From Strongyloides papillosus (lineage: Eukaryota > Nematoda > Chromadorea > Rhabditida > Strongyloididae): a DNA stretch of 64,000 nucleotides. Below, piece by piece: positions 37,001-50,000 of the stretch. Made by a program: the position numbers and the translations under genes. The stretch spans positions 124,001 to 188,000 of the forward strand of contig SRSI01000006.1 of the NCBI GenBank assembly GCA_005656395.1. Direction: 5' to 3'. Positions within the stretch are counted from its first letter, which is position 1. Each line of letters starts with the position of its first letter. Below the pieces are notes generated by a model, which saw only the letters and a list, made by a program, of their open reading frames with translations, was not told the origin of the DNA and made no database searches.

Positions 37001-39680
37001 GTCTTTTTTAAGTTACGCAATTTAAAAGAATGCCGTTCTTGTATATCTTTTTAAAAACCATACTCATTTATTCCACTTAATTCAGTTAAAGGAAAAAGTA
37101 TAGCAGATAATGGATGGGCTTTTAAAGGAATGCCGAAGTGATCATTGAGGTAGATTTATATACTCCTTTATAATAATATTCTCTTTAAATAAATTTCGTT
37201 TAAAATAAAAATGAAAATAGTTTGTAAGATGGTAGTATTAGAGTATAAACTATGGAATTGAAAATTAAATACGACGTAGTACTATTTTAAGTATATATCA
37301 AAATTACCAATCAACAAAATGATGTATGACAACTTACGTTAAACAAAGATATTATATAATTTTTCCTTTGATAGAATGATGTATTTCATCATTGTCAAGA
37401 AATGATAGTGAATTTACATTTTTATAATGATACATTTTATGTACTTATTCTATATATATGAAGGTAAATATAAATACATTTATAGAAAATTTAATTATTT
37501 TTTTTATGAAGTTACCTCCCCAGAAGAAAGTATTAAAATGTGAAAGAAATATTATTTCCCTAAAAATATGAAAATATGTTGAGATAGCCTTTTAGATCTT
37601 AATCTATCATCCATAATGTAATTGTTTCTTATCATTAAATATAATTAATATCTATACTGTTATTTCTAAAATATTTACAAAATATATATATATCGTTTCC
37701 TGATGAAGAAGATATTTTGAGAAAAGATAAATTAAAAATAATTTTGTTATCTATTTCTAAAATAAGTTTAGCCAATGAATGTAGAAGAAAAATTTATTTA
37801 GACAGGAAAAATATAATAAATATAAATTAATAAATTTTAAAAAGTAATAATAAACGGAAATGGTGATTAAAAATCTTAAAAGGAAATATCTTAAACATAG
37901 AAGATTTTAGGGGTAATGAGAAGAATCAAAGTATTATAAACAGGTGCTTAAAAAGATTAAGCAACTGAGAAGATAGAGATTTGCCGGGCCATGAAATGTT
38001 AAAGAAGGGATTAGAAATCTACAAAAAAAGAACAATTATATTTTGAAATACACAAGATAAATGAAGTTAAGTATATGATTACTTTGATTAAAATGTCAAG
38101 ATAACATTTTTAAAATATTACTAAACCAAAGAAGTCAGTAAAAGTTACTTAAGAAAAAGTATAATTTTCTTTAAGACAGGTGGTTGGCATGAAAGATTAC
38201 AACATTATATATGATGATGATATAACTAATCAAATATGACCTTCCTTCTTAAATATAGTTAACTTAACCAATTATCAATATTGTATCGTTTAAAATGGAA
38301 AAATGTCAAAAAAAGATTCTCAGCATGACTTAAAATTTAAAGTAACTTTTTAATTAAAACAAGGTTAGATAACTCTTATTATGCATCAGCTTCAAAAATG
38401 CCAAAACACATTTATTTTTGATATTATTATGTTAACGGAATATATTAATGTTATGATAACATGAAAAAATAGTATTACATAGAATTGTTTTTAATTAAAA
38501 TTTCTTTTATAAAGTATTTTTAAAAAACTTTATTAAATAAAAAATATTGTATTAAATAATAGAAACGGCGAATTAAGTAAATATGTAACTAATTTTATTC
38601 CTTCTACTTGAAAGTTAGGAGATATAAAAACTTTAATTCAATCAAAACTTTTATTTATAAATATTATATGACAATCAAGGGTGGATTTTTATCAAATAAC
38701 ATTCAATTATATTACTTCCACTATATGATGAGAAAGAGAATTATAACAAAGAAAAAAATATTTCTCTTTTTTATTTCCTCAATATGGATGTAAATAATTT
38801 CTATTATTAAGTGGGAGAACAATAGTCAATTAAAAATGAATTAGCATTTGTGTCCTAGAAACATGTTATCATTCTTTTCGATAGATATCTTAATTTATTA
38901 TGGTTCCATAAGCTAAAATAAAATGAATTTATAAGAAAAAGTTATTTATTAGATAATAAATATCCATCCATTAGAAATAAATTAAATTTAAAAGCTTCTA
39001 AAAACATAAAACTAGAAAAAGAAAATGATTATTAATAAATGTTTAAATCTAATTTCTATAAGTATATGCATGAAAAATTAAAATACTTTTTTTACTAACA
39101 TATTTGATTTAATAATAAAAATGAAAAAGTACTTATTAATTTAAAATTTTTAAAGTTAAATTTTTTGATTATTTATAAAATAAAACTTTCATGCAAATCA
39201 ATTAATATAAATTTATTATCATTATGTTCTTATTGATAGGAAAAATACCAATCCAACAAAATTAAAAAAACGATGCTTTTTTATTTTTTCAAAAGAGATT
39301 TACTGCCACTTATGCGAAAAAAGTACTTTTCTGTATTTAAAAAAACAGCTTTTTCTAAACAACCTTTCTTTATCCTAAAAAGACTTTCATCAAAACATAT
39401 TATTTTATATATAGATTTTTTTAATGTTGGCAGAGAAAAAGCTGCCTTTTAAACTTCATCAATAATTTTCTTACATTTTTTATCTTGTCATTTATTCTAA
39501 TATAGCACTCTATATTACATTGATGAACAACCAAAAATTTTATGTTTAATAGATTGTAATACCCAAATAATATTTTAGAGAATTATTATAAAATATATTG
39601 TTTTATTTCAATTAAGAAAGAATTTTTTAAGACGTGTTATAAATATAACATATTCATTTATTCTAATTTTTTTTACATTT
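31096..39680. other. 8.6-kb gene desert between tol-1 and suca-1
   Basis: The longest ORFs are about 60 codons and not coding-like. Much of the stretch (about 31.6-38.3 kb) has clearly more G than C on the + strand. For example, 34081-34140 has 15 G and 2 C, and 36121-36180 has 11 G and 4 C. GC-rich islands are few: one at 31777-31796 holds AAGGCGTGGTC, whose reverse complement recurs at 44902. Most likely the upstream regulatory region of tol-1, or an untranslated or non-coding transcript. Confidence 0.55.
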
Positions 39681-39683
39681 TAG
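39681..39683 (+). promoter_or_regulatory. Candidate trans-splice acceptor of suca-1
   Basis: TTTTTTTTACATTTTAG ends at 39683, 38 nt before the ATG at 39722. A strong nematode acceptor with no coding exon upstream, so leader trans-splicing is a reasonable reading. Confidence 0.45.
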
Positions 39684-39721
39684 CATTGATCTCACATTCG
39701 TCTAATTCAAAAAATATAAAA

Positions 39722-41056
39722 ATGTTTTTTAACAAATTTAGCTTGTTTAATTCATCATCAAAGGTTAGTTTATTTATAGTATTCATTTTCAATTAATTAG
39801 GTAATCCAACATTTTTGTCGAAATCTTTCTCTTCAAGAACATGTTTCTTTCTCACTGTTAAAAAAAAATGGAATACCCGTGCCATCTTTTGCATTAGCAA
39901 AAAATCCAGAGGAAGCATTTAAGATAGCTAAAGATTTACCTGGTAGTGATTATGTAGTTAAAGCACAAGTTCTTGCAGGAGGTCGTGGTAAAGGTCATTT
40001 CACTTCTGGTCTTCATGGAGGTGTTCATATTGTCTATTCTCCAGAAGAAGCTAAGGCTAAAGCATCTAAAATGATTGGTTCAAAACTAATTACAAAACAA
40101 ACTGGTGAAGAAGGTAAAAATTGTAATTCAGTAATAGTTGCTGAAAGACTTTTTACAAGAAGAGAATATTACTTCTCTATAATGCTTGATAGACTAACAA
40201 ATGGCCCGTTTTAATTGGTTCATCTAAAGGTGGAATGAATATTGAAGAGGTAGCTGCAGAGAATCCTAATGATATTATTACTCTTCCAGTAAATATTGAG
40301 GAAGGATTAACTGATAACATGTTAGAAAAATTTGTCAATGATATAGAGATTAGTGGAAAAAATTCAGATAAAGCCAAAGATATTATTAAAAAATTGTACA
40401 CAATGTTTATCAAAGATGACGCTACACTTCTTGAAATTAATCCATTGGCAGAAGATGTGAATGGAAGTATTGTTTGTATGGATTGCAAATACACTATTGA
40501 TGAAAATGCTGCATTTAGACAAAAAGAACTATTCTCTGAACAAGATTTAAGTCAAATTGATCCATTAGAGCTTCGTGCTTCAAAATCTAATCTTAACTAT
40601 ATAAAACTTGATGGAAACTTAGGTTGTTTAGTTAATGGAGCAGGTCTTGCTATGGCAACTATGGATATTATTAGTCTTTATAAAGGTGTACCTGCTAACT
40701 TTTTGGACGTTGGTGGTGGTGCAACAACTGAAGAAGTTACTGAAGCTTTAAAAATCATTGCTTCAGAAGGAAATCAAGTTAATGCAATCCTTGTCAATAT
40801 ATTTGGTGGAATTGTTGATTGCAGTAATATTGCTAAAGCAATAATAGCTACTGCAAAAGATATTAATATTCCAATCGTTTGCCGTCTTCAAGGAACAAAT
40901 GTAATTACAGCGAAGGCTCTTATTGCTCATTCTGGATTGAAAGTTTTTTCATGTGACGATTTAGATGAAGCAGCCAAATTAGCTGTTAAATTGTCAACAA
41001 TTGTTAAATTAGCAAAAGAATCTTCACTTGATGTTTCTTTTGAACTACATATTTAA
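39722..41056 (+). CDS. suca-1: Succinyl-CoA ligase [ADP-forming] beta subunit, frameshifted in this sequence
   Basis: Exons 39722-39763 and 39801-41056, with a 37-nt intron. The N-terminus ([15 protein letters not shown], then FCRNLS) is a mitochondrial presequence. Family knowledge: the beta subunit forms succinate and ATP from succinyl-CoA in the TCA cycle with the alpha subunit. Seen here: the ATP-grasp region [12 protein letters not shown], the Mg-binding [35 protein letters not shown] and the NIFGGIVDC end. [15 protein letters not shown] and [11 protein letters not shown] resemble the ATP-specific SUCLA2 more than SUCLG2. The frame breaks once near 40203-40212: one base is missing in the expected NGPVLIGSS, so the first frame stops at 40214 and the rest continues one frame over. 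With that base the protein would be 432 aa, a normal length. Confidence 0.92.
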
Positions 41057-42648
41057 TATGATTTTAAAGAAATTGTGACACGATGTTTATTTTGACATTA
41101 GTTTTTATTAATTACATTAGAAAGCTTCAATAAACAAAAAATTTGATATTATTTTTTCTTAAAGATTTTTAAATTTTATTCATTTTAATAACAAAGGGTT
41201 CTTTGTTGATTACCTTCTATAAAAGTATAATACTCTAGATAAAACTTCGTATTGTGATAAATATCAGAATGTATTTATCTTTAATAACATAATTAAAAAT
41301 CTCAATAAATAATATTTTCGACCTACTTTAACATATCCATTCGTTGATATTTACTAACGTTAAGTTATAAATCTTATCAAATAATTAATGAATATCCCTT
41401 TCCTATTATTTAAAAAAATCAGCTTTTCGATATCAGTGCCACTTATAAAAAAACGCTATATTAAGAAAAAAAAGAACATTTGTCTTCCAACCTTGAAGTA
41501 TCTTTTCCCTCCATTCCTCATTGTATAGTATGTCATTGGAGGTGGTGAAGAACGACAATTAAAAACAAAATGAAAATAAAAGTGCAAACAGGAGACAAAG
41601 AACCAATAAATATCACCTTTTCCGCTGTCAATATTAATTTGATGTAATTTTTTTTCTATTATATCATTAAGAATGATAGCATTTTCCCTCTTCCTACAAC
41701 CAATAAACACAAATAAAATTTAAATTTATTATTTTTTTAAATTGTGTCTTCTAAAAACAATTGTAGTACAATAAAATAAAGAAATTATTTTTATATATTT
41801 GAAACAAAATTAAAGATATAAATGTTTTTACTGAAAGAAATATTAATAAAATTATATTTTATGGTAAATATATTTGATTGAACCCTTAGTATATATATAA
41901 TGTATTAATATAAAAATTATTGTATACTATGGTTGTCAAATTAATACCAAAAGTCATATCATTTATATATACCTCTTCAAACTCCACTTATTATAATAAT
42001 TAGTAACAAGAAATCCACTACGGAAAAATAACTAATATTCTCATTAAACAAAAGGAATATCATGAAATTGAAGAATGTAATTAAATATACAATGTTTTGT
42101 AGATGTATGATTAATTAACAAAACATACTAAAGAATAAGTATTATTGATAAGAAGTTGATATAATATAATAATATCAAATAAAATATAAGTACTACCTAA
42201 GAACGAAGCAAGATAGAGGATACTTAAAGATTATGCCTTGGCAAATGAGGTAATCAAAAGACTTGCTCATTTTTCTTTTCTTATTATTATTAATTATTTA
42301 AAAGAAGTTATCTAATTACCGTACCGGACCACTAGAATGAGAGACACATGAAATTATAAAAAAAGATAGGAAAAAATGGTAAAAAAAATTACTTTAATAA
42401 TTATATATCTGTATTGGTCATTCAATAATTCTTATTTGGTTGGAGCCAATATTTTGAGGTATCGACAAATTGCTAAATGATGCATACTGATGGTTAAAAT
42501 TCCTTGTTTTGACAAAATGAATTATATATTTACATATTATTGGATATATTTTCATATCAATAAATGAGAGAAAAAATAAGGTAGAGAACAAAATATCTGG
42601 GATCATTTCAAAAAAACAACAACAACAATATAAAAACAAATTTTAACT
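41057..42648. other. Convergent intergenic region
   Basis: Lies between the 3' ends of suca-1 (+) and sem-2 (-). AT-rich, with no supported gene. It holds the suca-1 polyadenylation signal and the presumed sem-2 3' UTR. Confidence 0.6.
41129..41134 (+). terminator. Candidate polyadenylation signal of suca-1
   Basis: AATAAA about 75 nt after the stop codon, in AT-rich sequence. Confidence 0.5.
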
Positions 42649-44067
42649 TTAGTTTCCATATCCAGTAGATGAATGTGGAAAAGTTATTGGAGTATTTTCA
42701 TACATTGTTTGTGAATATGTAAAAGTATCCCAATGAGCAAAATTTCCTGATGAAGTATATGGTATAGTGTAATGATTATTTGTATTTTCGATTCCTAAAG
42801 ACGAAGGAGATCCTGTACCTATAGTTGATGGAGAGTTTGGTGAATTACTTGTTTGAGGATAAGAATGATAATAATTTATAGAAAAATCATTGCCCTTAAA
42901 AGTATAAATAAAAAACTATTATAATTTAAAAAATAATACTTACAATTCTATTTGTATTAAAATTATTTCCGCTCCCATGTACAAATGAAGAAGACGGATT
43001 AGGAGTATTAAAAGATGTGTTAAAAGAATTAAAACTTTCATCACAATACCCCGATTCTGGGGTTCTAGGTGTTGTATTAAAATCTGTTGGAGATGGGTAT
43101 GAGGTAGTTGTTGTGGTAGGTTGATGAATTGGGAAATTATTTAAATCCTGTTTAATTTCACATTTAACGGCAGATGGTGTCGTATTAACAGATGAAAATG
43201 TGTTGAATGTATTATTGTATGGAACAAGATTTCCATCATTGTTTCTTAAAGCTATCCCATTATAATCAACTTTCATAGCCTTGCCATAAGATATTGGCGT
43301 TGATAATTCATTACCAGAAACCATAATATTGAAAGGATGCCCCTGACCACCACCAATTGTACTTACATCTGTTGGTGGACGTTTAAAATTTCTCAGCATA
43401 TTATTAAAATTAATTGAGGAATTTGTTGAATTATTATATTGAGAACTTGAATAGTCGAATGTTTGATTTTGAGAAAAACTTTGAACAAGTGGCCCACTAC
43501 CTTTCTTATTCTTCTTTCTTGGTTTATATTTATAATCAGGGTATTCTTTTTGATGTAGTAACCTTAGTCTCTCAGCTTCTGCAACAAATGGAGCTTTTTG
43601 ATCTTCTGTCAAATTTCTCCACCTCGTACCTAGTTTTTTACTAATCTCAGCATTATGCATCTCAGGTTGATTTTCACAAATTTTTCTTCTTTCAAGTTGA
43701 CTCCAAACCATAAATGCGTTCATTGGTCTTTTAACATGATTAGATGTTTTTTTACAATTTGTAGCATCAGAATAAGGGGTTCGTGATGTTTTTTCAACCT
43801 ATAAAAATAAAATTAAAAAAAGTAAAAACACATAAATCATACTTTTAATGAACCAAAAAAAGCTGTTGGGTCATCATAACAATTATTAGATGTTTTTGAT
43901 TTTTTGCTTGGTGTTTTAAATGAAGATATATGTTCAGTATTCATTTCACTATGAAATTTTCCTTGATCAATCGGAGAAGTAGAACAATTTTGAGAATCAG
44001 AATTTGGAGAATTGTTTTGAAACTGCTGCAGAGTAGTTTCAGTAGGTAATAAATTATCTACCACCAT
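42649..44067 (-). CDS. sem-2: SoxC-family HMG-box transcription factor
   Basis: Exons 44067-43843, 43798-42944 and 42894-42649 (introns of 44 and 49 nt) give 441 aa. An in-frame stop lies just upstream of the ATG. The HMG box (about residues 97-170) starts [19 protein letters not shown] and ends [13 protein letters not shown]. Its E-R-R-K-I and A-E-R-L-R-L features match group C (Sox4/11/14, nematode sem-2) rather than SoxB. The rest is Ser/Thr/Asn/Pro-rich with repeated N-T-P and S-P motifs, typical of activation regions, and the protein ends [13 protein letters not shown]...GYGN. Family knowledge: it binds the DNA minor groove at A/T-rich sites; C. elegans sem-2 controls sex-myoblast versus muscle fate. 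The gene is flanked upstream by a 6.8-kb desert, common for developmental regulators. Confidence 0.92.
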
Positions 44068-47000
44068 CAGGAGAATTTAAAGTATATTTTCTTTTCACTT
44101 GTAATATTAAATTCTTATTTTTGATGTTTGTCTTTACACTTATGGATCGTATCTAAAGATAAACCTTTACAAAATATAATAAAAATAAATTTAATTAGAA
44201 TGTATAATGAAAATATTAAAAATTAAGAACGATTTATGTGAGAGTAAAGGTAGAGATGATTAAATTATATTAAAAGGTGTTAGATTATACCATTTAACCG
44301 AAATAGGAACCTAATTTTGGGGCTGTAAAGAGATTTTGGAAAAAGTTATGTTCATGACGGCCATGATGACGATGTCTCGAAATATTCTTATATTTATAAA
44401 AATATGGAAGAGAAGGTTGAGCACAGATGGGTGGCAGCAGCTGGAGATACAGTCGCGTGTTATGGAAGGTTAATTATGAAGAAAGACTATGTATGGATAT
44501 ATATAAACTATAATATTTTTAGGTGTGGAATGCGCAATCTCTTGGGTATTCAAATATATAAAATTATTTTGATTAAGAAAGGTAGATATAAATATGTACA
44601 TTATATATATATAATATAATATGATGAGAAAAAGAAAAGCTTACTAGGTTTTGGTAATAGAATGAGATATGATCAGTTGCGATTATTTTCTATTCCTAGA
44701 AAAGGGTAATAATGATTATATAATGATAAAGAATAAAAGATAAAGTCACTGGCGGCATTTAAAATATTAATTATATTAAAAATATTAAATTAATAATGCT
44801 AGAAAAAATATACTAGAGAAAAGTTCATTATAAGTTTACCAAAAATTTATAATAAATCCAGGAACATTTAAAATATATAATGAAAGCTTTGTGAAACACT
44901 TGACCACGCCTTGATAAAAATAAATTATCCAGAAAGAGGAGGTGATATAGAAATTGAGACTTTCAGAGATAGTGTAATTGGCCAAGCATAATAAACGCAC
45001 TTTATATCATTAAGCAAAAATGTTACTTTCTCCTTCCCTTTAATATAGAAAAAAGTCGGAAAAAAATTATGAAAACCTACTAATTAAAGCCTTATCTGTT
45101 GTTTAAATTATAAAAAAAGATGTAAAACATGGTCTTAAAAGAATCAACAAAAAGTATGTTTTTAAGATATCAAATTTCTTTGTTGTAAAGATAGTTTTAA
45201 GAGGAAGAAGAATGATATTACAAGGTGAAAATAATCTGCAGTAAATAAGATTTTGAAGTATCTCTCTCTTTCTGGTAACCCCTACAGAGAGTTTACTTTA
45301 ATTTGACAAAATCACCATAGGTGGTATAAAGCAATCCTATATTTATGTGTGGGATTTCTCTTTTGATAAGAAAAGGAAATAAAAATGATAATATTTTTAA
45401 AATAAAATAAATTCTACTCTTAATGTCAAGATGTTTAAAAATTGGATAGAAGAAAAAAGATCAAAAGAAAAAGAATGTCTTATTGTGATGATTAATAAAA
45501 ATAAAGTATCTTTTCTTCTATTAATTATATAAAATAAGGAAGAAAAACTTGAAAAAAAACCGTGTTATTGTAAAACAAGTCATCATAAGTGTGACGTTAA
45601 AAAAATGTTCTGGAAGAGAAAGTTAAGACTACAAGACAGGTTTAAAATTAAGTAACGGTGTCCTTTGGAACAAGTGGAACTGTTATATATAAATTATAGT
45701 TTGTTTTTTGTCAATCAGTTTATATATATGGAATTTTTTAAATGATGTTAATTTATATGCTCATAAATAACTTATAAATACAATCAGAATAATTTCATAA
45801 AAAGGTAGAAAAAATTAATAAATAGATGCTTATAGTTAAGATACACTATACAAAATACTATCTCTCCTTATCAGTTATCTTTTTATTCATTACATGTTGG
45901 TTAGGTAAAAAAGTTTGTCAATTCTATATTAAATGTTGTTGGTGATAGGTAATCTCATGAAATTCTTACAAATATTAAATGAAAAATGAGAATACAGGTA
46001 GCCCTTATCAAGAATTCGATATGTAAAAAACTAGTTTAAAATAGGTATGGCTATCAGAAAAAAGGTTTAAAGATTTTGATAAAGATCAAGCGTGAAACAT
46101 TACTTTATAGAGAGTCATTTATTTTATTAACCAATTTTTGAACACATAACTTAAAATTTTTAACATCGCTGATATGAGTAAAAGTATAACGATCCATTAA
46201 AAACGTTGTAGCCTTGTTTAAATGATACCTATTTCATTTTTGGATGGGCAATTAGTAATTTAAATTGTACCAAAATAACCTTAAAGTTATGAGTATTTTT
46301 GAGAAGGGTGGTAAAAATAATATGAAAAGAGTAAAATAAAAGAAAGACCCGTTAAAAGAATTAAATGTTAAAACCTGGATACATAAAAAACTATTTGGTA
46401 GGTAAAGTCAGAAAGAAAAGGATAAATGAGCCGTCAGATCAGTAGTGTTCATGATACAAATCACCTATTATTTCTTTAAAATGTACATAAATTTTCTAAA
46501 AAGTATGTATGTGAAAATATTTTAAAAGTCTTCTTCTTATTTATATACGTATAACATTTTTTTCAAAAATAGAATATTTATGATAACAGAGCAAACGACA
46601 ATTAATCATCATTATCAATCAAAAGATGCCGACTATCGGCAATTTTTTTACTTAAATCAAGGCACTATTATGAAAAGTACATGAACAATTTGTGATAAAT
46701 TAACTCATCTTGTAATATTTATCTTACAATACTACCTTATGAATTTTTTTTACAATCAAAATTTAATCTACTTTTTGTGTAATAGGAATTTTAATAGTTT
46801 TAAAAGTAAGATAAGAGTAAAAAAAAGTGCAATACACTTTAAACATAAATTGTATCATGAAAAGAAAGCGACGATAATGATTATAGGGTGATTGGAGAAG
46901 ATCCCAATCAGTAAGTTGTGAGGTAATAATATGTAGAAAAAAACTGGACCTGAGTGTAAAAAACAAAATCATTAAACAAAATAATGAGGCAAGAAATATT

Positions 47001-50000
47001 TGTAAGGACCACCGATATTGAAATAGGAAGTGAGAATGGAAATCTAGTCTGAAAAAGATATGATCAAAAAAGATTTGTCTTCAAATATATTATGTATTGG
47101 GGTAAATAAATTGATATATTTAATAAATTATGCATATATAAGCAATTCTTCTTATTATGCTAATAAGGAAACCAATCTTGACAAATAACAAATTGATGAT
47201 GATAAATTCTATTGTGGAGAGGAAAATAGCATATAAATTGTAAATAATATTTTTCATAATATCAAAAAGGGTATCTGTTCTATGAAGCGATAAAAATATG
47301 AATAATGTTTCATTCATAAAACAGAAGTATGAAATAGAAACTATAATAATACTACTCTGGAATCAAATAAGATATTATTGTATTGAATTACGTAACAGAT
47401 ATTATATTTTTCATAAGGACATTAAAATTTAATATAGTAATTAAACATTTGTTTATAAATCATATTCACACCACATATATTTATCAGATAGAAGATATGT
47501 CAAATTTGGGATGATGAAATGAATGAAAAATAGAAAGATTCATGCAGATGACTTGCATAACAGGCGTCATACGGTGGAAAAGTCATGCAACTTAGTGATA
47601 TTGACATTATTTAAGAGTATAAGAGTACGGTGGCTTTTTTTTATTATTTACTTTATATATTAATTTGTAATAATTAGATTTACTCGCTAAAAGTAATCTA
47701 ATTTAATTTGCAAAAAGATTTTTAAAAATCAAATTAAAAAATAATGTTATCCCTCTAATAGTTGTATCTTAATATCACTGACGAAAAATAAAAATTAGCA
47801 TAAGTAAATAAAGTATGTGCTTTGATATTAATATATTTAATGTATAAAAGGAAGTTAAAGTAATAAAAATATTTGTCGTATGTGAATTTTAAATTTATCT
47901 AAATAAGTCTTATAAGTCTATAAAGATATATTTAAATGTATAAACAAAAATTTATTATTAAATAAATAAATAAATGTGTGACGTCGATTTTTAAAGTTAT
48001 AGATGATCGTTACCAAAATGATTTAATTATTAATAATTCTTAATCTTCAAGAAGGAGCCCTTCTCAACTCCCGCTGACACCTTGTCATCTGTTGTCGTGG
48101 AGTTGTAGAAGGTAGTTGATGTCTTTATGCATACCAAGATATCTATTTCAACAAGTTTCGACAAAATGAACTAAGATAACTTTAAAAAGAAGAAAATAAC
48201 AAAAATTATAAAATTGATATCAAAACGCCCAAATAAACCTTAATAAATTTGGTAAAAATTGTCACGCTTCAACTCGTGAGCTTTCTATCAGTTAAAAATA
48301 TATTGAGAGAAGCAAAAAAATATAAAAGTTGTTAAACTTATGTCAAGGAATGGAAAGAATAAATCAATTAAATAATAGTGTTAATTAGCTTAAATTGTAA
48401 GATTAATATCTATTGTATAATGTCTCATTATAAGACAGTTGTTTTGAGAATAGTAAATAATAGAAAGACGAGAATGATTACATGTCTTCTGATTTATTAT
48501 ATCACCCCATCATTTGTCTATATATACTTGACAGCTTCAGAAATATATAAAATATAAATAAGTATTAGAGATACTGTAAATTACTTTATTAAGGAAGAAG
48601 TAAAATATGTGTCTGTAGGAGAGAGAAGATGATAACACACAAAAAGAACATTTAGATACCAAAGAAAAGTTAGGTACATTGTCAAACATTTTATATATTT
48701 TTATATAAAAATATATTCATTTCACTATCAATTTTAGGAATGATTTGTTGACGCCTAGTAACTCAAGTTAGAGAATTTTGTTAAAGAGGATAAGAAAACA
48801 GTACTGCGCAACAATGGCAATAGATGTGTCAGCTGGAAGAGTAGAATCAACTTGTTTTGAGGAATGATTTTTGTGACAACAAAAATGTTAAGTTAATTAA
48901 ATGAATGAAAAACATTAATATTAAATATCAGAAATCAATCTACAGTAGCAAAAAGTGTAATGTCCTTAAAAGTCAGGTTTTATTTTTATTCCATATGTAG
49001 AAATATTTCTTCACAAAATATGCACCCTATTATGTAATGTAATAATTATAGATCCAATTAATAATATCAGGTGGAATGGAAAATTTGCGAGTAAGTGTTA
49101 ACTAATAAACAAAGAAAAATTATTTCTTGTCAATCACAAGCTTAAAGATTTAATTTCAGGTGGGTGAAATAGGAGGATAATTGAGGAGACACATGTCAAG
49201 ATCTTCTGAAGATATAATCAAAATACTATCATAACATTGTTGTTACGCAAGGTCTCTTTGCGCATAATATGTTATTTCAGGAAAATAAAAACATTAACAT
49301 ATAATTAGTAATAGTTAATTGGTGAGTTAAGAATAAAAGGGTTAAATGTCTGTAAATGATATATTATGTAGTAGAATGATAGTTAACTTAAAAAGAGGTA
49401 ATAAATGTTATTATTCATGTTTTGATAGCTAATTTATCAAAATTAGTATGGAAATAAAACTATCCTTTGTCTATATTTTGTTTGTGACTATGATCCGACA
49501 AATAACATCCAGTTATGGGTAGTAGATGAATAGCAATATCAGTTTATGTTGTTGAATAATGAGCACACGTGCTTTGTCGGAAGAATAGTCATGATAAAAT
49601 GGCACTTCATCAAAATAAAGAAAGCAATAAAAATGAAATTATATCTGTTACCATTTAATGACTTCGGCAGTTACTATATATCTAACGTAAATACACTACC
49701 TAAACTGGAAAATAGTAATAAAAAGTTGAAGGTGATAAAAACATATGGAAATAAGTACTGTTGGCATATGGAATATTAAATATATATTTTTATTTTTAAA
49801 TAAGGGATTAAGAAATACTATTAAGAAAAATAATGATTTTTAACATAGGTATTCAAAATACATTAAAAAAAAGAAGAAAGAAGAAGCTTGGTGAATTTTA
49901 GTATAAACTATACAGATATCATTAAAGAAGAAAGGCTATTCCCGCCACCGCTATGAGAGAGGACTTAAATCATCAAATATAAGTGGAATAGTCTTGATCA

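Noticed and set aside
31096..39680. tRNA or rRNA genes and CRISPR-like arrays in the deserts
   Set aside because: Reading both strands, I found no tRNA T-arm consensus, no rRNA-like block and no regularly spaced direct repeats. A tRNAscan-SE run would settle tRNAs.
39722..41056. suca-1 as a pseudogene
   Set aside because: Only one single-base break in an otherwise perfectly conserved, properly spliced gene with presequence and polyadenylation signal. An assembly error is more likely.
44404..44619. 71-codon ORF upstream of sem-2
   Set aside because: No domain, low-complexity second half and no splice support. The GC rise is better treated as possible UTR or regulatory DNA.
46627..46641. Hairpin TGCCGACTATCGGCA followed by a T-rich run, resembling a terminator
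   Set aside because: Intrinsic terminators do not apply to this eukaryotic polymerase II context, and a 6-bp stem is easily found by chance.
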